From contig JADGOU010000188.1 of the NCBI GenBank assembly GCA_017882835.1, positions 1 to 6,150 on the forward strand: DNA of 6,150 nucleotides. The letters run 5' to 3'. This stretch comes from Frankiaceae bacterium. GTDB lineage: Bacteria; Actinomycetota; Actinomycetes; JADGOU01. Shown here piece by piece: positions 1 through 5,862 of the stretch. A program made the translations under genes and the position numbers. Numbering within the stretch: the stretch's first letter is position 1; each line of letters opens with the position of its first letter. The notes beneath the pieces were generated by a model. The model saw only the letters and a program-made list of their open reading frames with translations. It did no database searches and was not told where the DNA came from.

Positions 1-260
1 AGGCGATGTGGAAGGCGCGGCCGGTGGTCGCCAGCGGCGTCGGCGGCATCCTCGACCAGATCTCCGACGGCCAGCACGGTGTGCTGGTCGGGCCCGAGGA
101 CCTCGATGCCTTCGCGGCGGCGCTGACCCGGCTGCTGACCGATGCCGCCGAGTCGCGTCGCCTTGGGCAGGCGGCCCGGGAGCGCGTGCTCAACCACTAC
201 CTGGCGGACCGGCAGCTCACCCAGTGGGCGCAGCTGTTCGCCGCCATTGCCACGGCCTGA
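1..260 (+). CDS. Glycosyltransferase, GT-B fold (GT4-like), C-terminal fragment
   Basis: The gene begins before the window; the last 84 codons from Met at base 6 are visible, plus an Ala codon (3-5) and the last two bases of a codon, 'ag', that would fit Glu. The visible sequence (AMWKARPVVASGVGG, then LDQISDGQHGVLVGPEDLDAF) is the nucleotide-sugar-binding end of GT-B retaining glycosyltransferases. There a Glu-Ala-x-x motif is followed by a Pro-Val-Val-Ala strand, a Gly-Gly turn and a 'Gly-val-Leu-Val-x-Pro' strand. The C-terminal helices (ALTRLLTDAAESRRLGQAAR and a final amphipathic helix) complete the domain, so the natural C terminus is present. The EAMWK/VGGILDQI wording recalls trehalose synthase/phosphorylase-like GT4 enzymes, but acceptor and donor cannot be set from this piece. 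The ATP-ase gene downstream converges on it. The family call is secure; the substrate is not. Confidence 0.85.
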   Translation, partial: AMWKARPVVASGVGGILDQISDGQHGVLVGPEDLDAFAAALTRLLTDAAESRRLGQAARERVLNHYLADRQLTQWAQLFAAIATA

Positions 261-373
261 CCCGCGCGCTCGCCGGCCGCCGACCGGGGGCCGTCACGGG
301 GTTGCGAAGAACGCGGCGGGGAGTGACGTGGACCGTCGAGCACGGCCAGGCGATCGGGCCGATCCGACCGGCT

Positions 374-390
374 CCCCGGCGTCGCCGGGG
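374..390. terminator. GC-rich hairpin between convergent genes, possible terminator
   Basis: A perfect 7-bp stem, CCCCGGC/GCCGGGG, with a GTC loop lies in the 217-base gap between the glycosyltransferase stop (260) and the ATPase stop (478). A second, weaker stem follows at 412-417/426-431 (GCTCGG/CCGAGC). Neither is followed by a T tract on either strand, so a classical intrinsic terminator is not shown. High-GC actinobacteria often lack the T run, and the position between two converging genes fits a bidirectional terminator. That role is inferred from position and stem only. Nothing else is recognisable in the gap. Confidence 0.35.
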
Positions 391-477
391 CGATGGCCGC
401 GCCTCCCACCGGCTCGGCAAGCCCACCGAGCGTTGCTGTGTACCCGGAATCCCGGCTAGCAGCGGCTACGGTGGCGA

Positions 478-2967
478 TCATGACGAAGCCCCCTGTCGGG
501 ACTCGGCCGGGTCGGTGCGCTTGCCACTGATGAGCACGAGGAGCGTGATGCTGCGGTAGGTGAGTTCGACGAGCAGCGCCCCCGCGGCGCCGAGAGTGCC
601 CGCGATCGCCAGGCGCAGCGGTGTGTCGTCGAGAAGGAACACGCCGTGCCCGAGTGGCGGGATGGCGACGATGAGGGTGGCGGTGGCTGCCATCGTGGCC
701 ATGAGGGCGAGTTTCCAGCCGGTCAGCGGACGGGCGAGGACGAGCAGGGTCCACAGGGACACGATGAGCACGATCAGGGTGGCGGTCGTGCGTGCCTCGG
801 CGACGTCGGAGCCGTGGTCGAGCAGCCGGGTCCCCTCGTAACCGATGTAGGCACTAACGCCGGTGACGATGCCGGTGGGGATCGCGAAGCGCAAGACTCG
901 ATGCAGGAAACCGGGTATGTAACGGCGGTGGTTCGGGCCGAGAGCCAGCGCGAACGCGGGCACTCCGATTGTGATAGCGGAGATCAACGTCAGCTGAATG
1001 GGCGCCAGCGGGTAGGCAGTGTGGGTAAACGCGACGATGACGGCCAGGACTAGCGAGTAGATGTTCTTCACCAGGAAGAGGTTTGCGGCCCGCTCGATGT
1101 TGGCGATGACCCGACGTCCCTCGGCGACGACGTCGGGCAGGTGGGCGAAGCTTCCGTCGAGCAGAACAAGCTGAGCTACCGCGCGGGTGGCGGGGGTGGC
1201 GTTGCCCATAGCGATACCGATGTCGGCGTCTTTGAGCGCGAGAGCGTCGTTGACGCCGTCGCCTGTCATCGCGACGACGTGCCCGCGATGTTGCAGCGCC
1301 CGCACCACGGCGCGTTTCTGGTGCGGTGTCACCCGCCCGAAAACGCTGTGCGTCTCCAGCACCCCACCCAACTCTTCTAGGTCCTCGGGCAACGTCCGGG
1401 CGTCGATTGCGTCCGCGGGGCTGTGCACGCCTGGCATGTGCAAGGCCGCGGCGACCGCACCGACCGTGCGTGGGTTGTCACCCGAGATCACCTTCAGGGC
1501 GACACCCTGCTCGGTGAAATAGCGCAACGTGGCGTCGGCGTCCTCGCGCACATGCTCAGCCAGTAGGACCAGCGCCGCCGGCAGAAGGTCACGGGGGAGG
1601 GTCGCGTCGCTGGTAATGCTGCTGGTCGCGTCCGTGGATGCCAGCAGCAGCAGGCGGGAGCCTGCTGCGGCCAGGGTGTCGGCGCGGCCCCGCGCGTCGG
1701 CCTGGGCCGGGCTCGCCGGGGTGTGAAGGACCATCTCCGGGGCGCCGAGCACCCAGTTGCCGTGCCTATCGACCGAGATGGCCGACCACTTCCGAGCGGA
1801 GGAGAACGGGACAGCGGCGATCTGCCGCCAACTCGTCGCAGGGAACTCAGCCGACAGCGCGGCCGCTGTCGCGTTCGCGTCGCCGGCCCGCGTCAGCAGG
1901 CCGAGCGCAGCGCGAACGTTACTGTCGTCGGCACCCGGGCACAGTTCCAGCCGGTCGAAGCGGATATCGCCGTAGGTGAGCGTGCCTGTCTTGTCCAGGC
2001 AGACGACATCGACGCGGGCCAGAGACTCGACCGCGGGCAGTTCCTGCACCAGCGAGGACCGGCGGGCCAGACTGACTGTGGCGATCACGAACGCCAAGCT
2101 GGTGAGCAATACCAGTCCCTCGGGCACCATTCCTACAAGGGCCGCGACCGTGCCTGTCATCGCGTCGCGCCAGCCGTGGTTGTCTGTGCTGCGGAACTGA
2201 CTCCAGATCAGGACCGGTGCCACCACGACGAGCGTGACCGAGATCCACCTGAGCAGCCGGTTCGTGCCCGACACGAGCTCTGAATGCGTCACGCTGTACC
2301 GGCGGGCCTCGGCCGTCAGCTTCGCGGCGTAGGCATCTGCGCCGACCGCGGTGGCCTGGAAGTGCCCTTCGCCGGCGACAACGATCGAGCCTGACCGCAC
2401 TTGATCACCACCGGCGGTCTTCGCGACCGACTCCGACTCCCCGGTGAGCAGTGACTCGTCGACCTCCAGTCCCGCCGACTCACGCACCAACCCGTCGGCC
2501 GGAACCTGGTCACCGGCGTGCACCACGAGCAGGTCGTCCAGGACGACCTCAGCGACGTCGATGTCGTGCGGCGTGTTGTCCCGCACCACGCGCGCGCGGG
2601 GCGCGTTGAGCAACGCGAGCCGATCGAGGGTTCGTTTGGCCCGCACCTCCTGCACGATCCCGATCGCCGCATTCGCGATCACAACCAGCCCGAAAAGGCC
2701 GTTCTGCCAGCGCCCCGTGAAGAGGATGACAACGAACAGAGTCACCAGCAGGCCGTTGAAGACGGTGAAGACGTTAGCCTTCAAGATCTCGGCGAGAGTG
2801 CGGCTCGTGCGCTGGTCCGTGGCGTTCGTCCGCCCGGCTGCGACGCGCTCAGCAACCTGGACCGCGCTCAGACCTGACGCTGGGGTGACGAACTGCGACG
2901 CACGGGACGGCTTCGCCTCTCCGGGCGCGCCGAATACGGAGCTCAGCGGCAACCCGACGCCGGCCAT
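478..2967 (-). CDS. ctpE: CtpE-type cation-transporting P-type ATPase (HAD-IC family)
   Basis: This is a complete 829-residue membrane pump that uses ATP to move a cation across the plasma membrane. The actuator-domain TGES is at residues 175-178. The phosphorylation motif DKTGTLT is at 325-331, with Asp325 as phospho-acceptor. The nucleotide-binding stretch FSSARKWSA is near 388-396 and LGAPE at 407-411. SGDN is at 495-498 and the hinge TGDGVND at 568-574. Membrane helices are seen at about 65-85, 88-106, 241-257 and 270-296 (with PEGL at 282-285 in M4), then a six-helix block from about 628 to 814. There is no N-terminal CxxC metal-binding domain or CPC motif, which argues against a copper/heavy-metal P1B pump. 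The PEGL signature and overall order match mycobacterial CtpE, reported to act in calcium uptake; calcium as substrate here is inferred from that resemblance. The ATG at 2967 is the only ATG, GTG or TTG start in frame just upstream of the conserved start (GLSAVQVAERV, near residue 32). It has no clear Shine-Dalgarno, and the N terminus seems somewhat longer than in CtpE as I remember it. The gene is divergent from the EEP gene. Confidence 0.9.
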   Translation of the reverse strand: MAGVGLPLSSVFGAPGEAKPSRASQFVTPASGLSAVQVAERVAAGRTNATDQRTSRTLAEILKANVFTVFNGLLVTLFVVILFTGRWQNGLFGLVVIANAAIGIVQEVRAKRTLDRLALLNAPRARVVRDNTPHDIDVAEVVLDDLLVVHAGDQVPADGLVRESAGLEVDESLLTGESESVAKTAGGDQVRSGSIVVAGEGHFQATAVGADAYAAKLTAEARRYSVTHSELVSGTNRLLRWISVTLVVVAPVLIWSQFRSTDNHGWRDAMTGTVAALVGMVPEGLVLLTSLAFVIATVSLARRSSLVQELPAVESLARVDVVCLDKTGTLTYGDIRFDRLELCPGADDSNVRAALGLLTRAGDANATAAALSAEFPATSWRQIAAVPFSSARKWSAISVDRHGNWVLGAPEMVLHTPASPAQADARGRADTLAAAGSRLLLLASTDATSSITSDATLPRDLLPAALVLLAEHVREDADATLRYFTEQGVALKVISGDNPRTVGAVAAALHMPGVHSPADAIDARTLPEDLEELGGVLETHSVFGRVTPHQKRAVVRALQHRGHVVAMTGDGVNDALALKDADIGIAMGNATPATRAVAQLVLLDGSFAHLPDVVAEGRRVIANIERAANLFLVKNIYSLVLAVIVAFTHTAYPLAPIQLTLISAITIGVPAFALALGPNHRRYIPGFLHRVLRFAIPTGIVTGVSAYIGYEGTRLLDHGSDVAEARTTATLIVLIVSLWTLLVLARPLTGWKLALMATMAATATLIVAIPPLGHGVFLLDDTPLRLAIAGTLGAAGALLVELTYRSITLLVLISGKRTDPAESRQGASS

Positions 2968-3101
2968 CGGACCCGAACGGGTTGCCGACCCGCGTGCGCA
3001 TCCTCGCCGTACTGCCGACGAACCGAGACGCGCCCCATGAGATGGATGGTCCCACGTCGCACCGGCCCCGCCCGCCGGTAGACGACGAGGCAGGAGGGCA
3101 T

Positions 3102-3122
3102 CTAGCGATCCTTGGTCGCTAG
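3102..3122. repeat. Perfect 7-bp inverted repeat CTAGCGA/TCGCTAG
   Basis: CTAGCGA (3102-3108) is matched by TCGCTAG (3116-3122) around a 7-base spacer. The right arm shares its CTAG with the left end of the larger inverted-repeat unit at 3119. There is no T run after it on either strand, so it does not look like a terminator. It could be an operator-like dyad upstream of the ATPase gene (about 135-155 bases before its start codon) or the palindromic target beside which the neighbouring unit inserted. The repeat is certain; its role is unknown. Confidence 0.6.
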
Positions 3123-3212
3123 GAGCATGTCCTCGTCACACCCCGATCATCTCCCCGCCGCGGCTCCCGCTGCGGGACCTCGAGCCGGCGTGTTACGGGG
3201 ACACGCTCCTAG
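3119..3212. mobile_element. CTAG-bounded 94-base imperfect inverted repeat, MITE-like
   Basis: The left end CTAGGAGCATGTCC (3119-3132) pairs with the right end GGACACGCTCCTAG (3199-3212) at 13 of 14 positions. Pairing continues inward to about 3145/3187: one G-T pair at 3133/3198, mismatches at 3137/3194 and 3142/3189, and Watson-Crick pairs elsewhere. Each arm is thus about 27 bases. The centre carries its own small hairpin, CCCGC/GCGGG (3166-3176). Both ends abut CTAG, which is its own reverse complement and so also reads as a 4-base direct repeat, like a target duplication. IS5-group elements are known to duplicate YTAR-type targets such as CTAG, so a non-autonomous relative of such an element is a reasonable inference. 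It is too short to encode anything. A structured RNA or regulatory dyad is the alternative. Confidence 0.45.
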
Positions 3213-3332
3213 GTCCGGCTGGGCTGCGGTCCGCACCGGCGTCGGAGGTCACACCAGCCACCGGATACTGCCCAGCTCGGCGACGCGGCGCACGGCGTGT
3301 CGTCTCTCCGTGCGGGAGAAGGCAGGCGCTCC

Positions 3333-3361
3333 CTCTCCGGACCTGGTCCAGGCCCGGAGAG
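3333..3361. repeat. Strong 29-base hairpin upstream of the EEP gene
   Basis: CTCTCCGG (3333-3340) pairs with CCGGAGAG (3354-3361). After a single A-C mismatch, an inner CCTGG/CCAGG stem (3342-3346/3348-3352) closes on one base; in RNA the last pair would open into a small loop. No T tract follows on either strand. It sits about 150 bases before the EEP start codon. It may be a terminator of the T-less type, an operator or a leader structure; the sequence alone does not decide. Confidence 0.5.
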
Positions 3362-3495
3362 TTCCCGTCCTCCAGCAGACCGCGACAGGATGTCGGCCGT
3401 CAGCGCCTCCAGGGACGGCTGGTTCGGCGGAGGACGTCCACCTTCCGTGACGGCGCACTGCCGGTGCGCGCGAAGGCAATACAGAGCAGCTGAGC

Positions 3496-3503
3496 GGGAG
3501 GGG
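3496..3503 (+). promoter_or_regulatory. Candidate ribosome binding site for the EEP gene
   Basis: The purine run GGGAGGGG lies 9 bases before the GTG at 3513 and 12 before the GTG at 3516. Both are in frame with the conserved IGTWNLESLF segment. The spacing favours 3513; the TTG at 3504 is too close. The site supports this start over the much longer open frame reaching upstream to 3297, whose extra residues look like untranslated sequence. Confidence 0.5.
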
Positions 3504-3512
3504 TTGGTCGGG

Positions 3513-4482
3513 GTGGTGCGGATCGGCACATGGAACCTGGAGAGCCTGTTTCGGCCGGGCGGCGCCGCCGGGCCTCGCACCGACGCCGCCTATCAGGCCA
3601 AGCTGGCGGCTCTGGCCGCCGTGATCAACGTGATGGCGCCGGATCAACGTGATGGCGCCGGACCTGCTGGCGGTGCAGGAGGTGGGCGACCCCGCCGCGC
3701 TGGTTGACCTCGCCGAACTCGCCGAGGGCGGGTGGCAGTGCCCGACGGCCGACCCGGACGAACGCGGGATTCGGGTCGGGTTCATGTCCCGGCTGCCGCT
3801 GGCCGACGTCGAGCAAGTGCGCGTGTTTCCAGCCGGGTTGCGCCCGGTCCAGGTCGACGACACCGACACGCCGATCTCGGAGATGGGGCGGCCGGCGTTG
3901 CGGGCCCGCGTCCAGGTTGATGGCGGCCCGGTCGACCTGGTCAACTGCCACCTGAAGTCCAAGCTGCTGAGCTTCCCCGGGGGCCGGTTCGCTACCCGCG
4001 ACGAGGAGGAACGGGCTCGGTTCGGCGCCTACGCGCTCGGCCGGCGGGCCGCGGAGGCAGTCACCGTCCGCGCCGCCGCGACCGGGCTGCTCAGCGCCGC
4101 GAGTGATGCCGGGCCGCGGGTGATCGTGCTGGGGGACCTCAACGACGAACCCGCGGCGGCGACCACCCAGATCATGTACGGCCCACCCGGCTCGGAGATC
4201 GGCACCGCCGGATTCGACCGGCCCGACCAGGGGGACGGGCAGCGGCTGTGGAACCTCGCCGCCCGAATCCCCACGCTGCAGCGGTTCAGCCGGATCTACC
4301 AAGGCCGCCCGGAACTGATCGACCACATCCTCGTCAGCCACGCCCTGGTCGGTCTGGTGCCCGACGGGGCGGTCACCATCGACGGCGCGGGCCCGTCCCC
4401 GTCGATCACCGACGAGCCTGGGCTGCGCCGCGACGACGCCGGATCAGACCACCGGCCCGTAATCGCCACCATCGACCTGTAG
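3513..4482 (+). pseudogene. Endonuclease/exonuclease/phosphatase (EEP) family gene, frameshifted by a tandem duplication
   Basis: EEP enzymes are metal-dependent phosphoesterases (DNase I-like nucleases, phosphatases). The first frame, from GTG 3513, carries IGTWNLESLF, with the metal-site Asn. It then leaves the family sequence after VINVMAPD and would stop at 3705-3707 as a 64-residue peptide. The second frame resumes at VMAPDLLAVQEV (metal-site Glu) and runs to the TAG at 4480-4482. It has VNCHLKSK, LGDLNDEP, LIDHILVS and AGSDHRPV. With one 19-base repeat copy removed the product is 316 residues, with Asn8, Glu50, His140, Asp202/Asn204, Asp264/His265 and Asp306/His307, the whole EEP catalytic set. 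Apart from the duplication I see no decay: codon use stays normal and there are no stops in the second frame, so the lesion is recent, reversible or a sequence error. No signal peptide is evident. The substrate is unknown. Translation starting at 3649/3652 would lack the catalytic Asn. Confidence 0.85.
3623..3660 (+). repeat. Perfect 19-bp tandem duplication inside the EEP gene
   Basis: GATCAACGTGATGGCGCCG occurs at 3623-3641 and again, with no gap, at 3642-3660; the next two bases (GA) continue the pattern. The unit is one more than a multiple of three, so it moves the reading frame by one. Reading through a single copy gives V-I-N-V-M-A-P-D-L-L-A-V-Q-E, an uninterrupted EEP strand leading to the catalytic Glu. 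The single-copy form is therefore almost certainly the ancestral one. Confidence 0.95.
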
Positions 4483-4598
4483 ACCGGACCGATACGGGTG
4501 TCCGCCGATGAGCTGCGCGGGTCGCCCATAAGCTCATGGCCTACGGGCGGCCCGTGCCCGACTGGGAGCGCCACCCGCCCACGCGGCCCATGACCCCT

Positions 4599-4618
4599 GC
4601 CGGGCGCAGCCGCCCGGC
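4599..4618 (+). terminator. 8-bp GC hairpin in the leader of the dehydrogenase gene
   Basis: GCCGGGCG (4599-4606) pairs perfectly with CGCCCGGC (4611-4618) around a CAGC loop. It lies between the EEP stop (4482) and the dehydrogenase, ending 12 bases before the Shine-Dalgarno. It could end transcription from the EEP gene or act as a structure in the 5' leader of the dehydrogenase mRNA. There is no T tract (CCCTGTCC follows), so the terminator role is unproven. Confidence 0.35.
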
Positions 4619-4630
4619 CCTGTCCACCCT

Positions 4631-4636
4631 GGAGGA
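4631..4636 (+). promoter_or_regulatory. Shine-Dalgarno GGAGGA of the alcohol dehydrogenase gene
   Basis: GGAGGA ends 8 bases before the ATG at 4645, near-ideal spacing. It fixes the dehydrogenase start there, where the protein also begins with the usual MRAVLL strand of the family. Confidence 0.8.
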
Positions 4637-4644
4637 GCACCACC

Positions 4645-5655
4645 ATGAGGGCCGTCCTGCTCGTAAACCCAGGTCCGATCGAGGGCCAGCCGCTGCACAT
4701 CACCGAGATCGACACGCCCGAGCCCGGTCCCGGCCAACTGCTCGTCAAGGTGGCGGCCTGCGGCGTCTGTCGCTCCAACCTGCACATGGTCGAGGGCGAC
4801 TGGCTACCCGCGAACCCCGCCTTCACGCCGATCGTCCCGGGCCACGAGGTCGTCGGCACGGTGGCCGCCCTAGGACCGGGCGTCACGGTCTTCGCGACCG
4901 GCGACCGGGTCGGCGTCATGCCGTTATGGTCGACGTGCATGCGCTGCGAGTTCTGCCTCACCGGGCGCGAGCAGCTGTGCCAGAGCAAACACTTCACCGG
5001 CGAGACGGTGCACGGCGGCTACGCCGAGCACGTCCTCGCCGTCGCCGACCACACCTACGCCGTGCCGATCAACGTAAGCGACGCCGAGGCGGCCCCGCTG
5101 TTCTGCCCCGGCATTACGGCGTACGGCTCGGTGGCGAAGGCCCGGCTGAGTCCGTCGCGGTCCGTCGCGGTCTTCGGGATCGGCGGCGTCGGGCACGTGG
5201 TGCTGCAGATGGCGGCGCTGCACGGCGGGGAGGTCGTCGCCGTTACCCGCAGCCAGGAGCACCGCGACCTCGCACTCGAGGTCGGCGCCACCCGCGTCGT
5301 TGACGCCACCGCCGGCGACCCGGGCGAGCTGATTGCGAAGCAGGGCGGCGTCGACGCGACGATCGTCTTCGCGCCGTCCAACGCCTCGGTGCGCCAGGCA
5401 CTCACCGCCACAAAGCCCGGCGGCACCGTCATCGTCGGCGTCAATGCCACAGTCGGAGCGCTGCCGTTCGCCGACGAGAAGACCGTGGTCGGGTCGCTGC
5501 TCGGCTCGCGCTTCGAGATGCAGGAGGTCCTGCGCCTCGCCTCTGAGGGCAAGCTGCACACGGTCATCGAGACCTACGACCTTGACCAGGCGCAGGACGT
5601 CCTGCGCCGGCTCAAGAACGGCAAGGTGCGCGCCCGCGCCGTGCTGCTCGTCTGA
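4645..5655 (+). CDS. Zinc-dependent medium-chain alcohol dehydrogenase
   Basis: This complete 336-residue cytosolic oxidoreductase of the zinc MDR superfamily would interconvert an alcohol and an aldehyde or ketone with a nicotinamide cofactor. Predicted catalytic zinc ligands are Cys42 (CGVCRSNLH), His67 (PGHEVVG, with Glu68) and Cys154 (LFCPGITAY). The structural zinc site is Cys98, Cys101, Cys104 and Cys112. The dinucleotide-binding Rossmann turn is GIGGVG at 177-182, after VAVF. A typical MDR C-terminal part follows. Length is normal for single-domain AdhP/AdhT-like enzymes. The start is fixed by GGAGGA at 4631-4636. Residue 45 is Asn where most relatives have Asp (CRTDLH/CRSDDH), a position near the catalytic zinc. 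A 10-base tandem repeat (5151-5170) encodes the segment before the Rossmann fold without disturbing alignment to the family. It follows the EEP gene by 162 bases, so co-transcription is possible but not shown. Substrate and cofactor preference (NAD or NADP) are not assigned. Confidence 0.92.
   Translation: MRAVLLVNPGPIEGQPLHITEIDTPEPGPGQLLVKVAACGVCRSNLHMVEGDWLPANPAFTPIVPGHEVVGTVAALGPGVTVFATGDRVGVMPLWSTCMRCEFCLTGREQLCQSKHFTGETVHGGYAEHVLAVADHTYAVPINVSDAEAAPLFCPGITAYGSVAKARLSPSRSVAVFGIGGVGHVVLQMAALHGGEVVAVTRSQEHRDLALEVGATRVVDATAGDPGELIAKQGGVDATIVFAPSNASVRQALTATKPGGTVIVGVNATVGALPFADEKTVVGSLLGSRFEMQEVLRLASEGKLHTVIETYDLDQAQDVLRRLKNGKVRARAVLLV
5151..5170 (+). repeat. Perfect 10-bp tandem repeat in the dehydrogenase gene
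   Basis: TCCGTCGCGG occurs twice with no gap (5151-5160, 5161-5170), coding for part of LSPSRSVAVFG in two different frames. The protein matches the family's usual 'L-x-P-G-x-x-V-A-V-x-G' spacing with both copies present, so the two-copy form is the in-frame one. Loss of a copy would break the gene. Confidence 0.85.
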
Positions 5656-5862
5656 GCCTGAACGTGTCGCCGGCCACAAACACTCGGGCGGCCGCATCAG
5701 CGTCATCTCATGCCATCGCTGGCCAGGGATTGCCGGCGATCGAACACAGCAGCGCTTGACCCGGCTGGCCACCAGGCTGAGACGATCATGTGTCAGGCGT
5801 CACTGATGGTCGGCTGCAAAATCGAGGCCAGATAAGCGGAAGCACTCGCTGGGGCCTTCGCC

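Larger units (their letters stand above)
2968..3512. other. 545-base gene-free region between divergent genes
   Basis: No open frame here resembles a known protein, and the short frames present have no supporting ribosome site or family motif. The stretch must hold the promoters for the leftward ATPase gene and the rightward EEP gene, but I could not pick a convincing -35/-10 pair. What is visible is structural: a CTAG-ended hairpin (3102-3122), a 94-base imperfect inverted repeat bounded by CTAG (3119-3212), a strong 29-base hairpin (3333-3361), and a purine-rich ribosome-site candidate just before the EEP start (3496-3503). No remnant of a transposase gene could be recognised. Confidence 0.6.

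Noticed and set aside
1723..2283. Open frame of 186 codons on the + strand inside the ATPase gene
   Set aside because: It lies wholly antisense to a P-type ATPase with complete motifs and has a charged, low-complexity composition typical of shadow frames in GC-rich DNA.
2849..3055. Alternative overlapping minus-strand frame at the ATPase start
   Set aside because: Its sequence matches no family, and the ATPase frame already reaches the expected N-terminal cytoplasmic segment (GLSAVQVAERV) without a break.
3190..3220. Possible DosR-like box (GGGGAC ... GTCC) near the ATPase upstream region, suggested by the stress-type gene content
   Set aside because: The spacing between half sites is too large for the DosR palindrome, and the bases belong to the arm of the CTAG-bounded inverted repeat.
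3297..3512. N-terminal extension of the EEP protein from GTG 3297
   Set aside because: The extra residues are low-complexity, the span contains the strong hairpin, and a purine-rich ribosome site points to GTG 3513 just before the conserved first strand.
3623..3662. Programmed ribosomal frameshifting as the way to express the EEP gene
   Set aside because: I see no slippery heptamer or matching downstream structure. The exact 19-bp duplication explains the frame change completely, and a programmed shift would insert extra residues into a conserved strand.
3249..3962. Open frame of 237 codons on the minus strand across the EEP start
   Set aside because: It has no recognisable family motif, is antisense to conserved EEP sequence and crosses the tandem repeat without any conserved feature of its own.
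4536..5303. Open frame of 255 codons on the + strand overlapping the dehydrogenase
   Set aside because: It is Arg/Gly/Pro-rich, has no ribosome site, and overlaps the dehydrogenase, which has a good Shine-Dalgarno and full zinc-site motifs.
5656..5862. Searched the gap between the dehydrogenase and the stress-protein gene for a terminator, small gene or RNA
   Set aside because: Only short stems of 4-6 bp were found (for example 5850-5865) with no T tract, and no frame with a ribosome site.
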